Notes under the pieces: generated by a model | The model's input: the letters and a program-made list of their open reading frames with translations, nothing else | Database searches by the model: none | What the model was told of the DNA's origin: nothing | Shown here: piece by piece, positions 17,299 through 25,220 of the stretch | How positions within the stretch are numbered: the stretch's first letter is position 1 | Layout of the letters: each line of letters opens with the position of its first letter | Translations under genes and position numbers: made by a program | NCBI GenBank assembly: GCA_965243805.1 | Contig: OZ251577.1 | Span: forward strand, 2,294,001 to 2,358,000 | Source: CATQHQ01 sp965243805 | Lineage (GTDB): Bacteria > Gemmatimonadota > Gemmatimonadetes > Longimicrobiales > Gaopeijiaceae | Direction: 5' to 3' | DNA length: 64,000 nucleotides

Positions 17299-17525
17299 TT
17301 GAGCGTCAGTCCGTTCTTCCGCAGGAACGCGTGGAGGCCCAGCTTGTCGATCGACCGCAGCGCCGAGGTGGACACCTTGATCCGCACCCACTTGCTCGCC
17401 TCGGGGTCGAAGATCCGCTTCTTCTGAAGGTTCGGCAGCTGCCGCTTCTTCGTCTTGTTGTGGGCGTGGGAGACGTTGTACCCCGTCAAGGGCCGCTTCC
17501 CCGTGATGGCGCACTTCCGAGACAT
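17286..17525 (-). CDS. rpmB: 50S ribosomal protein L28
   Basis: 79 residues, full length (MSRKCAITGKRPLTGYNVSHAHNKTKKR is split only by normal family features). The hallmark SHAHNKTKK and PNLQKKR motifs are present, and the zinc-binding CxxC pairs of the C+ form are absent. It starts with ATG directly after the rpmG stop (0-bp gap), so the two are co-transcribed, as in many bacteria. The product is a structural part of the large ribosomal subunit. Its 3' end is partly duplicated just downstream. Confidence 0.97.
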   Translation of the reverse strand: MSRKCAITGKRPLTGYNVSHAHNKTKKRQLPNLQKKRIFDPEASKWVRIKVSTSALRSIDKLGLHAFLRKNGLTLKDVT

Positions 17526-17696
17526 CTACTTCTCTTCCTTGAAGAGGACGTGGCGACGGACGACAGGATCGTACCGCTTCAGCTGGAGCCGCTGGGGGTT
17601 GTTCCGCTTGTTCTTCGAGGTGGTGAACCGGTACGGGCTCTCCGAGCTCGACATCTTGATCGTGACCCGCGGGCCCTTGCCCGACTTCTTCGCCAT
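17526..17696 (-). CDS. rpmG: 50S ribosomal protein L33
   Basis: 56 residues. ATG 17696 is preceded by GGAGG at a normal distance. The sequence (PRVTIKMSSSESPYRFTT, then SKNKRNNPQRLQLKRYDP) is typical of L33. The Cys residues of the zinc-binding version are replaced, so this is the zinc-free form. It precedes rpmB without a gap. A promoter probably lies in the 107-bp spacer before the upstream propeller gene. Confidence 0.97.
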   Translation of the reverse strand: MAKKSGKGPRVTIKMSSSESPYRFTTSKNKRNNPQRLQLKRYDPVVRRHVLFKEEK

Positions 17697-17803
17697 GAGT
17701 TCCTCCGTGAGTGTCGATTGCAGGACCGAAAAGATAGCCAATTGGACAACTCCCCGCCGATCCGGTGGTCTGCCGGGACCGCCCGGGCAGACCGACCCTA
17801 TTG

Positions 17804-18955
17804 CTACGACTCCACGCCCAAGTCCAGCGAGGTTGGGCCCCGCTCCACCACCAGCACTTCGATCTCCGAGACCGCGATGATCCGGTCCGGGAGAACGATG
17901 GCATCCAGTAGCACCTTCGCGTAGAGATCTCCGGGCAGGACCATCTCCACCCGGTCTCCCTCCGCCTGGGGCACCGAGAAGGCCAGCAGGTCCCTGCCCG
18001 CGCCAGCGGTCGTCACCCAGATCGTTTCGCCGACGACATGGACGCCCGTCAACGGTCGGTACTTCACGTCGGGCGGCAACTTCGGGTCCACCCCGGCCGC
18101 GATCGCCTCGGCCGCCAGGTCGGGCACCTCCACGCTGGACAGCTCCGTGACCTGTCGGGTCATTGCGTCGAAAGACAGCTTCCACAGTTGCAGGCGGCCG
18201 GAGTTGCGCGCCGCGAAGACCTCGCCCGGTCCGGTCTGGGCCAGCTCAAGTCCGAAGAGGCGGTCCTGGCGATCGTCGGCCGGGACCAGTTCCAGGTCCA
18301 CTCCGGGGGCCGCCCCCACGACCGACGTTCCTCCGTCCCACCGGTATACGAACGGGCCGCTGGAAGGGGAGCTGGCAGAGGAGCCAGCAGAGGAGCCGGA
18401 AGGGGAGAACGGCGACGCCGAAGCGATCAGCAGCCCTTCGCCCACGGGCGTGAACAGGTACCCCGACCCGCCATCGCCCAGGCGCCAGCTCTTGACCACG
18501 GAGGCAGCCGCCCCCCAGAGGATCGCACGACCAGCCTCGGGGTCGAGCACCCAAACGCCTTCGGGCGCTGGCCTCAATGCACTGGGAAACTCCATCTCCT
18601 CCGGCCCCTGTCCACGCCGCCCCATTTCGCCCAGTAGCCCACCGTCCAGGTCGAAGTGGTAGACCTTGGCGGCCATCCCGTCGAGCACGTAGAAGCTCTG
18701 CTGGTCGTGGGACAGGGACAGATCGACCAGCCCCTCGAAGGCGGGCTCGATCTCCCCGGCACTGGGCACGGTGGCGAGGACCGTTCCCGCTTTGGAGGCG
18801 TCGTATGTGACGCTCGACCGCCCCGAGTTGGCCACTGGCGAGTTGGCCACTGGCGAGTCGGCTACTGGCGCCTTGTCTGCCGCCCACAGCACCCCCAGAA
18901 GCGCTGCCGCTGCGCCCCCCGGCAGGACCGGCCACCAACGCCATGCTGCTTTCAT
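17804..18955 (-). CDS. 6-bladed beta-propeller protein, exported
   Basis: 383 residues; ATG 18955 has GGAGG 6 nt upstream. The N-terminus (MKAAWRWWPVLPGGAAAALLGVLWA) is a signal sequence or membrane anchor. The rest has the repeating strand pattern of NHL/6-bladed propellers (DLSLSHDQQSFYVLDGMAAKVYHFDLDGGLLG, MGRRGQGPEEMEFP, EGVWVLDPEAGRAI). GxGPGE-type loops in such proteins are common in Bacteroidota and Gemmatimonadota. A 15-bp unit repeated three times just after the signal gives SPVANSPVANS, and a Ser-rich stretch lies near residue 190. It stands alone between rpmG and the sigma-factor gene. Ligand unknown. Confidence 0.82.
   Translation of the reverse strand: MKAAWRWWPVLPGGAAAALLGVLWAADKAPVADSPVANSPVANSGRSSVTYDASKAGTVLATVPSAGEIEPAFEGLVDLSLSHDQQSFYVLDGMAAKVYHFDLDGGLLGEMGRRGQGPEEMEFPSALRPAPEGVWVLDPEAGRAILWGAAASVVKSWRLGDGGSGYLFTPVGEGLLIASASPFSPSGSSAGSSASSPSSGPFVYRWDGGTSVVGAAPGVDLELVPADDRQDRLFGLELAQTGPGEVFAARNSGRLQLWKLSFDAMTRQVTELSSVEVPDLAAEAIAAGVDPKLPPDVKYRPLTGVHVVGETIWVTTAGAGRDLLAFSVPQAEGDRVEMVLPGDLYAKVLLDAIVLPDRIIAVSEIEVLVVERGPTSLDLGVES
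18825..18869 (-). repeat. Three 15-bp in-frame tandem repeats
   Basis: Units at 18825, 18840 and 18855, the first two identical and the third with two changes. They encode the repeated PVA(N/D)S peptide just after the signal sequence of the propeller gene, a site tolerant to length change. Confidence 0.88.
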
Positions 18956-19059
18956 CTCAACCTCCACGCTGTGATGAAGGACCCCCACGCATCCCCCCCA
19001 ACTACTTACTTCGTCCAGTAGATGGGACGAGGCGACGATTCGGTTTACGACGCCCGCCA

Positions 19060-19183
19060 GCCGACTCCGAGGAGCCGTCGGCCGACTCCCGAGGGAACCG
19101 TCGGACGTCCGTGGTGTAGCAGTGGCATGGCAAGGCGAATTGCACCTTGCCAGCACGATCCAGGCTTGCCAGCACGACCCAGG
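19060..19183 (+). repeat. Two separate tandem duplications in the leader of the sigma-factor gene
   Basis: A 21/23-bp imperfect pair occupies 19060-19080 and 19081-19103, and a 19-bp pair with one mismatch occupies 19146-19164 and 19165-19183. Both lie in the 243-bp spacer between the divergent propeller and sigma-factor genes. The second ends 15 bp before the sigma-factor ATG, next to its ribosome site. Confidence 0.85.
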
Positions 19184-19198
19184 CAGGAGAAGGAAGCC

Positions 19199-19741
19199 AT
19201 GACCAAGCCATTCGTCGCCCGAGAGTGCGACGCCGGCTGCGACCCGGCATGGCGGGCCATCGCTAAGGTGGTCCGAAAGAGCCACCAAGCCCTGATCGCC
19301 GCCGCAGCTCCCTTCGCGGGTCCCGGAACCTGTGCCCACGACATCGTCCAGGAGGCCCTGATCACGGCCCACGACTGCTTCTCGGAGCTCAAGGACCCGA
19401 ACAAGCCGCTTCCCTGGCTGTGGAGCATCGTGGTCAATACGGGCCGCGAGGTTGCCAGAAAGCGGACACGAAGACGAGAGAAGCTCATCCTCTGGGCGCT
19501 GAAACAGGAACCCGCCCAGACGGGGAAGAGCCCCGCAGTCGGCGACGAGCTTGCCAGGCTGGCGCTGGAGCGCGCAGTGGAGGAGCTGCCCGAACTTCAG
19601 AGGAAGGCACTGAAGCTCCGGGTCTTCGAGGACATGACGATCAAGCAGATCGCCGGCGAGATCAGTCGTGCGCCAGGGACGGTCAAGGCCACCCTCTACC
19701 GCGCCAGGGTCGCGTTGCGGAAGACGATGGACGCGGAGTAG
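19199..19741 (+). CDS. RNA polymerase sigma-70 family factor, ECF-like
   Basis: 180 residues from ATG 19199, after a purine-rich ribosome site (AGGAGAAGGAA). Region 2 covers about residues 25-90 (HDIVQEALITAHDCFSEL, LPWLWSIVVNTGREVARKRTRRRE), and region 4 covers residues 115-175 (LERAVEELPELQRKALKLRVFEDMTIKQIAGEISRAPGTVKATLYRARVALRK is the classic HTH run, described here by its ends ELPELQRKAL and TLYRARVALRK). No anti-sigma gene is adjacent. The leader carries two tandem duplications that could alter expression by changing spacing. Confidence 0.9.
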   Translation: MTKPFVARECDAGCDPAWRAIAKVVRKSHQALIAAAAPFAGPGTCAHDIVQEALITAHDCFSELKDPNKPLPWLWSIVVNTGREVARKRTRRREKLILWALKQEPAQTGKSPAVGDELARLALERAVEELPELQRKALKLRVFEDMTIKQIAGEISRAPGTVKATLYRARVALRKTMDAE

Positions 19742-19849
19742 CCAGGGTTGACCTGCCCATTCCAGCAGGACTAGACTTCTTCTCCTCGCATTGCCCCGTG
19801 CGCCGTCGCGCAGCCGCGCCGTCGCGCCACAGCCCGCTGGAAGCCCACC

Positions 19850-20098
19850 GTGAAGAAAGACATCCATCCCAAATACAGGCCCGTCGTCTTCCAGGACGTC
19901 TCGACGGACTACAAGTTCCTCACGCGATCCACCGTGCAGACCAAGCGGACGATCAAGTGGGAGGACGGCAAGGAATACCCCCTCGTCACCCTCGAGATCT
20001 CCTCGTCGTCGCACCCGTTCTACACTGGAACCCAGCGCCTGCTCGACACCGCGGGCCGGGTCGAGCGCTACCAGAGGCGGTACGCGGGAGGCAAGTGA
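19850..20098 (+). CDS. rpmE2: 50S ribosomal protein L31, type B
   Basis: 82 residues from GTG 19850. The start MKKDIHPKYRPVVFQD and the segment SSSHPFYTGTQRLLDTAGRVERYQRRY identify type B L31, which lacks the zinc-binding Cys of type A. Type B genes are commonly induced under zinc limitation. L28 and L33 nearby are also zinc-free forms. The ribosome site is weak, and the spacer to the sigma-factor gene is 108 bp. Confidence 0.96.
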   Translation: MKKDIHPKYRPVVFQDVSTDYKFLTRSTVQTKRTIKWEDGKEYPLVTLEISSSSHPFYTGTQRLLDTAGRVERYQRRYAGGK

Positions 20099-20136
20099 TC
20101 GGTCCGTGACGGCTCCGATCGGTCTGTGACAGGTCC
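20097..20136 (+). repeat. Two 20-bp tandem repeats between rpmE2 and the next gene
   Basis: Units 20097-20116 and 20117-20136 differ at three positions. The first begins within the rpmE2 stop codon and the second contains the GTG start of the following gene, so the start was copied. Because the unit length is not a multiple of three, the two GTGs are in different frames. Confidence 0.85.
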
Positions 20137-20752
20137 CCTGGTCGACCACCTGGTCTTCGCCGTCCCGGACGTACCGGCAGGGGTGGCGGAGATGGAAGCG
20201 CGGCTTGGGGTCTCCTTCTCGCCCGGCGGCAGTCACCCGGGCATGGGAACCCGCAATGCTCTCATGGGACTGGGCGAGGGCGCCTACATGGAGGTGGTGG
20301 GACCCGATCCGCAACAGCCTCCACCGCCAGAAGGGCTCTGGCTAGCCGACGGAGGACCGACGTTGCCGGCTCTCGTCACCTGGGCCTCCCGTTCCCCCGA
20401 CCTGAAGAGCCTGACCTCGGGACCCGCGGGTCACCTGCTGGGTCCGGTGCGCTCCATGTCGCGGCGGAACGAAGACGGCAGCGCGCTCTCCTGGACATTG
20501 ACGATGCCGGTCCGTCCTCTTCCCAGAGGCGGCGTCGTCCCCTTCTTCATCGACTGGGGCGACTCGGTCCACCCCTCGTCGGCCCTTCCCGACGCCGGCG
20601 TCCGGTTGGTGGGACTCGAAGCTCGGCACCCGGAGCCGAACGCGGTCGCCCGGGAGCTGATGGCCCTGGGCGTGGCGATGAAGGTGAAGCCCGGCAAGCC
20701 GGCGCTCCTGGCGACGTTGGAACGGAGCGACGGGACCAGGCTTGCGGTGTAG
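20126..20752 (+). CDS. Glyoxalase-like (VOC-fold) domain protein
   Basis: 208 residues from GTG 20126. The N-terminus VDHLVFAVPDVPAGVAEMEARLGV is the first beta-alpha-beta unit of a vicinal-oxygen-chelate fold. The pattern HPGMGTRNALMGLGEGAYMEVVGPDP continues it, with a second half near GVVPFFIDWGDSVHPS. This arrangement matches the Glyoxalase_3 group, whose substrates are mostly undefined. The start sits in the second copy of a 20-bp tandem repeat, so the exact start is uncertain. Confidence 0.82.
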   Translation: MTGPLVDHLVFAVPDVPAGVAEMEARLGVSFSPGGSHPGMGTRNALMGLGEGAYMEVVGPDPQQPPPPEGLWLADGGPTLPALVTWASRSPDLKSLTSGPAGHLLGPVRSMSRRNEDGSALSWTLTMPVRPLPRGGVVPFFIDWGDSVHPSSALPDAGVRLVGLEARHPEPNAVARELMALGVAMKVKPGKPALLATLERSDGTRLAV

Positions 20753-20873
20753 CGGACAGGCTGCCGCCCGCTCGCACCCCTAAGCACGCCCCCCTAGAGC
20801 ACGGCACTTGACTCGGGGCACTTCATGCACAGTGTGTGGGCACGGTCATATGCAGTGTGTGCCCGGGGATCTT

Positions 20874-20986
20874 CCTCCATTTTGGTAGCATTTCTCCTCC
20901 ATTTTGGTAGCATTTCTCCTCCATTTTGGTAGCATTTCTCCTCCGTTTTACTACCAAAATGGAGGCAAACTGCCGGGAGACCCCTA
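20874..20986 (-). repeat. Dispersed palindromic repeat, copy 1, with internal 22-bp direct repeats
   Basis: Three 22-bp direct units start at 20874, 20896 and 20918 (cctccattttggtagcattt core). A 15-bp inverted copy (20951-20965) pairs perfectly with 20918-20932 around an 18-nt loop, and a tail runs to gggtctcccggcag on the minus strand. The same element, in the other orientation and with one unit, occurs at 56147-56226. It sits in the 231-bp spacer downstream of folE2 and is clearly AT-richer than its surroundings. It is not a CRISPR because the units are contiguous without spacers. Confidence 0.9.
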
Positions 20987-21838
20987 CATACGGACCCCCC
21001 TCGTTTCGTTTCGGGGCGGCGGCCTTCGCTCCTCCACCTGGGCGTAGGCGTCGTGCTCGTGGATCGACTCGAAGTTGACCACATGGACGTTGAACCACGT
21101 CACCCGCTCCATGGCACGCAGGTGAACGGTGACCTCTCGCACCAGGTCCTCCACGAAGCGGGGGTTGTCGTAAGCGCGCTCCGTGACCCACTTCTCGTCG
21201 GCCCGCTTGAGCACCGGGTAGAGTCCGCACGACGCCGATTCTTCCACCAGCTCGACCAGCTCCTCGATCCACAGTTCGCCCTTGAAGCGCGCCTGGAGCG
21301 AGACGAGGCCCCGCTGGTTGTGGGCGCCTCGGGCGCTGATCTCGCGGGAACAGGGGCACAGCGTGGTGACGGGCACCTTCACGGTGAGCACGAAGTCCTC
21401 TTCGGGTCCGTCGGAGGCGTCGAACGCGCAGTCGTACGACAGGAGGCCGGCCACGCCCGTCACTGGCGCGCGCTTCTCCATGAAGTAGGGGAACGACACG
21501 CGCAGGTGAGCAGTCTCGGCGGCGAGGCGACGCCGCATGGTGCGGAGGATCCCCGGAATCGAGTCCACGGAGATCTCGCCGGAGTAGGAGTTGAGGATCT
21601 CCATGAACCGGCTCATGTGGGTGCCCTTGAACTGCTGGGGCAGCCCCACCGACATCTCGACCGTCCCCACCGTGTGCTGCGCTGTCTGCCGACGGTCCCG
21701 AACCGCGATGGGGAAACGGATGTTCTTGACCCCGACTCGGGCGATGGGGACTTGGCGCTCGTCCGGGTTGGCCTGCACATCCACGAGCGGCGGGCGACCG
21801 GCGGGGGCCGCGCCGTCGGAGGCGTCGGAGGTGCTCAC
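20984..21838 (-). CDS. folE2: GTP cyclohydrolase FolE2 (type IB)
   Basis: 284 residues from GTG 21838, which overlaps the MazG-like stop (GTGA) and has GAGGAAGG upstream. Family landmarks are clear: VGVKNIRFPI, MSRFMEILN, FPYFMEKRAPVTG, the catalytic Cys in TTLCPCSREIS, and RGLVSLQARFKG. FolE2 converts GTP to 7,8-dihydroneopterin triphosphate for folate or queuosine-type pathways and, unlike FolE, works with metals other than zinc. That agrees with the zinc-free ribosomal proteins nearby. Its stop lies at the edge of the dispersed palindromic repeat. Confidence 0.95.
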   Translation of the reverse strand: MSTSDASDGAAPAGRPPLVDVQANPDERQVPIARVGVKNIRFPIAVRDRRQTAQHTVGTVEMSVGLPQQFKGTHMSRFMEILNSYSGEISVDSIPGILRTMRRRLAAETAHLRVSFPYFMEKRAPVTGVAGLLSYDCAFDASDGPEEDFVLTVKVPVTTLCPCSREISARGAHNQRGLVSLQARFKGELWIEELVELVEESASCGLYPVLKRADEKWVTERAYDNPRFVEDLVREVTVHLRAMERVTWFNVHVVNFESIHEHDAYAQVEERRPPPRNETRGVRM

Positions 21839-22284
21839 GAACCTTCCTCGGGGCACGCCGGTTCAGGGTCCGAGCGCTGTCGCTGGTCGACGCGCCGCAT
21901 CTTGGCCTCCACGGCGGCGGCCAGATCGATCCGCCGGCTGTTGGCGAAGTTGAGCAGGGCGATGCACACGTCGGCAGCCTCGTCGGCTAGGTCCGCGCTG
22001 TCCACGCGCCGACCCTTCCACGCCTTCTTCTCCAAGTTGGCCAGCTCGCCGGTCTCGCCGGCCAGCTCCAACGCGAAGAACTGGGGCGGGCGGATGGGAA
22101 ACGCCGCCTCCTGGTAGCGCCGGAACTCGGCCTGGAGCGCACGCAACCCGCCGTAGCTCTCGGGCAACCGAGCGTTCGAGGCGGTCGCGGCGGTGGTCAA
22201 TGGGTCGGTGGGCGAGGAGGCCGGGACGGGGGGCGAGGCGGCCGGCTCGGCGGCGATTCGGCGCGCAGGGGCGTCTTCGGTCAT
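21835..22284 (-). CDS. MazG-like nucleotide pyrophosphohydrolase
   Basis: 149 residues from ATG 22284; an in-frame TTG at 22305 is an alternative. After an Ala/Pro-rich N-terminal tail, the MazG-type helical core is visible: FALELAGETGELANLEKKAWKG followed by LADEAADVCIALLNFANSR, giving the ExxE and ExxD metal motifs. Such enzymes remove pyrophosphate from non-canonical or regulatory nucleotides. It overlaps folE2 by 4 bp, so the pair is co-translated. Confidence 0.85.
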   Translation of the reverse strand: MTEDAPARRIAAEPAASPPVPASSPTDPLTTAATASNARLPESYGGLRALQAEFRRYQEAAFPIRPPQFFALELAGETGELANLEKKAWKGRRVDSADLADEAADVCIALLNFANSRRIDLAAAVEAKMRRVDQRQRSDPEPACPEEGS

Positions 22285-22364
22285 AGGCGTTGTGGAGCCT
22301 TCCAAGAGGTCGTCGCTGGGGGCAAGTCGTGAAAAACTCTAACGACGGGACCATATTGTCGAAC

Positions 22365-23357
22365 ATGGCTTCTCGCGCTGACTCCCTAGATCGCCTTCTG
22401 CGGGCCACCAGCCGCACCTTCGCCCTGGGCATCGTGCTATTGCGCCCGCCCCTCCGGGCCCAGGTTCGGGTGGCGTACTTGGTGCTTCGAGTGTCGGACT
22501 ACTTGGAGGACAACCGGGTCATGTCTCCAGAGGAGAAGGTCCGGCTTCTGCGGCTGTGGCACCGGGTGCTGCACCGTCGCGCCCCGGTGGACGAGCTGGT
22601 TGCCAGCTTGCAGCGTCAGCCGGGCCAGGACCCCATCCCCGATCTGCAGGCCGCACGCCATGCGGGTGCGATTGTCGCCGCGCTGGACGAGTTGCCCGAC
22701 AACGCCAGGGACGTGATCGCCACCCACGCCGGCGAGTCCACCTTGGGAATGGCCCGTTGGGTCCAGCGAGGTCCCCGCTTCGAAGACGAGGGCGATCTGG
22801 ACGACTACATGCACGAGGTCGCCGGCCGGGTTGGACACCTGCTGACCGACCTCTTCGCCCAGCGGTCGTTGCGCGTCCGGCGCCGGCGGCGCGAAATGAT
22901 GGGGCTGGGCCGGGAGTTCGGCTTGGCGCTCCAGACGGTCAACGTGGTGCGGGGGCTCAGTGCTGACCGGCGGCGCGGGTGGATCTTCGTGCCCAAGTCG
23001 TTCCTGCCCCCCGGGATGGTCCCGGCGGCACTCTTCAGTTCGGACAACAGAAGCGCCGCGATGGACGTGCTGGCCCGGCTTTCCGACAAGGCCGCGCGCC
23101 ACTTCGAGGCTGCGGTGCAGTACGTGACGCTGCTGCCGCGCACTCACGGCCGCGTCCGCCTTTTCTGCCAGCTTCCGCTCTTCTTCGGCGCGAGGACGCT
23201 GGCCGCGAGCCGGGGCCGTCCTGAGGTGCTCACCGGCGAAGTGAAGATCACGCGGCGCGAGGTCAGGACGATCGCCCGAAGCGCCCGTGCGTTCGGTGCC
23301 TCCAACGCCTGGGTGCGATGGTACGCCCGACGGCTGGGCGGGCTGCGCAATGGCTGA
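22365..23357 (+). CDS. Squalene/phytoene synthase family protein
   Basis: 330 residues from ATG 22365. The family fold is recognisable from SRTFALGIVLLRPPLRAQVRVAYLVLRVSDYLEDN, which carries the first Asp-rich motif, and from HEVAGRVGHLLTDLF. The second motif region, usually an Asn-x-x-Arg-Asp run, reads VNVVRGLSADRRRGWIFVP, so the Arg-Asp is Arg-Gly. Active members join two prenyl diphosphates head to head. The changed second motif makes activity or substrate uncertain. It overlaps mogA by 8 bp and is divergent from the MazG-folE2 pair. Confidence 0.82.
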   Translation: MASRADSLDRLLRATSRTFALGIVLLRPPLRAQVRVAYLVLRVSDYLEDNRVMSPEEKVRLLRLWHRVLHRRAPVDELVASLQRQPGQDPIPDLQAARHAGAIVAALDELPDNARDVIATHAGESTLGMARWVQRGPRFEDEGDLDDYMHEVAGRVGHLLTDLFAQRSLRVRRRRREMMGLGREFGLALQTVNVVRGLSADRRRGWIFVPKSFLPPGMVPAALFSSDNRSAAMDVLARLSDKAARHFEAAVQYVTLLPRTHGRVRLFCQLPLFFGARTLAASRGRPEVLTGEVKITRREVRTIARSARAFGASNAWVRWYARRLGGLRNG

Positions 23358-23892
23358 ACGGGACGCCGCGGCCCGCATCGGCATCCTCACCGTGTCGGAC
23401 CGAGCGTTCCGCGGCGTGTACGCCGATCGGGGCGGACCGGCTGTGCGCACCTACCTGGACCGGGTGCTGGCCAGCCCCTGGGAGGCGGTGGCCCGGATTG
23501 TGCCCGACGAGGAGCCGGTGGTCCGGGCCGCGCTGGCCGCGCTGGCGGACCAAGACCAGTGCTGCCTAGTCGTGACCACGGGCGGGACCGGCCCGGCCCC
23601 CCGCGACGTGACCCCCGAGGCCACCCAGGCCGTGATCGAGAAGGAGCTGCCCGGCTTCGGCGAGGCGATGCGGGCCGCGTCCCTGCGCGCCGTCCCCACC
23701 GCCGTGCTCTCTCGGCAGACCGCTGGTATCCGGGGGCGTACGCTGATCGTCAACCTCCCCGGCTCGCCCAACGCCGTGCGGGAGTGCCTGGACGCGGTCT
23801 TCGCCGCCGTGCCGGACTGCGTGGACCTGATCGGCGGCCCTCGCCTGGAGACCGACCCCTCCCACGTGGTGGCTTGGCGGCCCCACGGATGA
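23350..23892 (+). CDS. mogA: Molybdopterin adenylyltransferase (MogA/MoaB family)
   Basis: 180 residues from ATG 23350, overlapping the prenyl-synthase gene. The motifs GILTVSDRAFRG, VTTGGTGPAPRDVTPEA and VNLPGSPNAV are those of MogA/MoaB. These proteins adenylate molybdopterin before molybdenum insertion. No other molybdenum-cofactor genes are in the window. The stop overlaps a 29-codon frame at 23889 (ATGA). Confidence 0.93.
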   Translation: MAERDAAARIGILTVSDRAFRGVYADRGGPAVRTYLDRVLASPWEAVARIVPDEEPVVRAALAALADQDQCCLVVTTGGTGPAPRDVTPEATQAVIEKELPGFGEAMRAASLRAVPTAVLSRQTAGIRGRTLIVNLPGSPNAVRECLDAVFAAVPDCVDLIGGPRLETDPSHVVAWRPHG

Positions 23893-23978
23893 GTCGGCGC
23901 GACACGACGTTATATTGGAAGGACGGCCTGGAAGCAGCCGCCAAAATCGAGTGGCCGGAGTTCCTCCAAAAGGAGTAG
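23889..23978 (+). CDS. Possible 29-residue small protein
   Basis: ATG 23889 overlaps the mogA stop (ATGA), the junction type used by many real genes here. The product starts MSRRDTTLYWKDGLEAAAKI and ends EFLQKE. Its stop at 23976-23978 is inside a 23-bp tandem duplication that also copies the ribosome site of the next gene. Nothing identifies a family. It may be a real leader-like peptide or just a chance frame. Confidence 0.3.
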   Translation: MSRRDTTLYWKDGLEAAAKIEWPEFLQKE

Positions 23979-24011
23979 CGAGTGGCGTCCAAAAGGAGCA
24001 GCGAGTGGCGA
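23966..24011 (+). repeat. Two 23-bp tandem repeats carrying a duplicated ribosome site
   Basis: Units 23966-23988 and 23989-24011 differ at two positions. Each has an AGGAG box and a following GTG, so the thiolase gene has two copies of its translation-start region. Only the second (GTG 24005) is in frame with the thiolase. Confidence 0.85.
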
Positions 24012-25215
24012 ACGAGGCCACGACGCCTGTTGTTCTGAGCGGGGCCAGAACCCCCGTCGGCCGGTTTCTTGGCGGGTTGAGCCCCATGTCGGCTCCCGAG
24101 CTGGGCGCCGTCGCCTTGCGAGAGGCGGTCTCCCGGGCCGACGTGCCCGCCGCCGAGATCGACGAAGTGATCATGGGGAACGTGGTGAGCGCCGGCGTTG
24201 GACAGGCGCCGGCCCGCCAAGCCGCGGTGAACGGCGGCGTCCCGGCCCATGTGCCCGCGACGACCGTCAACAAGGTGTGCGGCTCGGGGCTGAAGGCGGT
24301 CATGCTGGCCGCCCAAGCAATCCGCGCCGGCGACGCCCGGCTGGTGGCGGCGGGCGGCTTCGAGTCCATGTCCAACGTCCCCCACTACCTGCGGGGAATG
24401 CGCGGCGGCGTGAAGTTCGGGCATCAGACAGTGCAGGACGGCCTGATCCATGACGGGCTCTGGTGCTCCTTCGGGATGTGCCACATGGGTGGGCACGCCG
24501 AGTACACCGCTGACGCGGCGGGCGTCACCCGCGAGGACGCCGATGCCTTCGCGCTGGCCTCGCACCAGAGGGCGGTCGCGGCCATCGACGGCGGGCGATT
24601 CGCCTCCGAGGTCGTTCCCGTGGCGGTGCCGACTCGGCGGGGCGTGCGGCAGGTGGACGCCGACGAGTGCCCGCGCCGGGACACGACAATGGAAGCACTG
24701 GCCAAGCTTCGTCCGGCGTTCCGCAAGACGCGCCCGACGGGCTGGACGAACTGGTGGTGACGGCCGGCAACGCGCCCGGCCTGAACGACGGCGCCGCCGC
24801 GCTGGTGGTGGCGAGCCGCGAGTACGCCGAGGCCCACGGACTGGCTTGGCAAGCCGTGATCACCGGCTACGCGGCGTCCGGGACCGAGCCCCGCGACCTC
24901 TTCTTCGCCCCCGTGCGGGCCGTTCGCTCCCTCATGGAGCGGGAGGGCACTGCAATCGGCGACTACGGACTCGCCGAGGTGAACGAGGCCTTCGCCGTGC
25001 AGGCGCTGGCCGACATGCGCGAGCTGGAGATGGACCCGGAGCGGGTGAACGTCCACGGCGGCGCGGTTGCCCTGGGGCACCCCATCGGCGCATCGGGCGC
25101 AAGGATACTGGTGACGCTCCTCGCCGCCATGGCGCAGCGGGACGTCGAGAAAGGAATGGCCACCCTGTGCCTGGGCGGAGGCTCCGCCGTGGCGCTGGCC
25201 GTAGAGCGGGAGTAG
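24005..25215 (+). pseudogene. Acetyl-CoA acetyltransferase (thiolase), broken by a single-base frameshift
   Basis: The first part, from GTG 24005, encodes a normal thiolase N-half (SGARTPVGRFLGG, active-site Cys in NKVCGSGLKAVM, GGFESMSNVPHYL). It runs into LAKLRPAFRK and then nonsense, stopping at 24760. The second part continues in another frame from about 24730 (GLDELVVTAGNAPGLNDGAAALVV, then GHPIGASGARI with the catalytic His and CLGGGSA with the second Cys) to 25215. The two halves join perfectly if one G is restored near 24727, giving AAG-GAC. Everything else is intact, which points to a recent mutation or an assembly error rather than long decay. No slippery heptamer suggesting programmed shifting is obvious. 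It heads the acyl-CoA catabolism cluster. Confidence 0.9.
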
Positions 25216-25220
25216 CGCGG

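Noticed and set aside
20874..20939. Three regular 22-bp repeats as a possible CRISPR array
   Set aside because: The units are contiguous with no unique spacers, part of a palindrome, and no cas gene is present.
20823..21100. Short frames through the palindromic repeat that share the peptide LPAVCLHFG with the 56-kb copy
   Set aside because: The shared peptide comes from the shared DNA repeat; there is no ribosome site or codon bias supporting a gene.
24720..24735. Programmed frameshifting in the thiolase gene
   Set aside because: No slippery heptamer or downstream structure is evident, and thiolases are not known to use recoding; a base loss explains it better.
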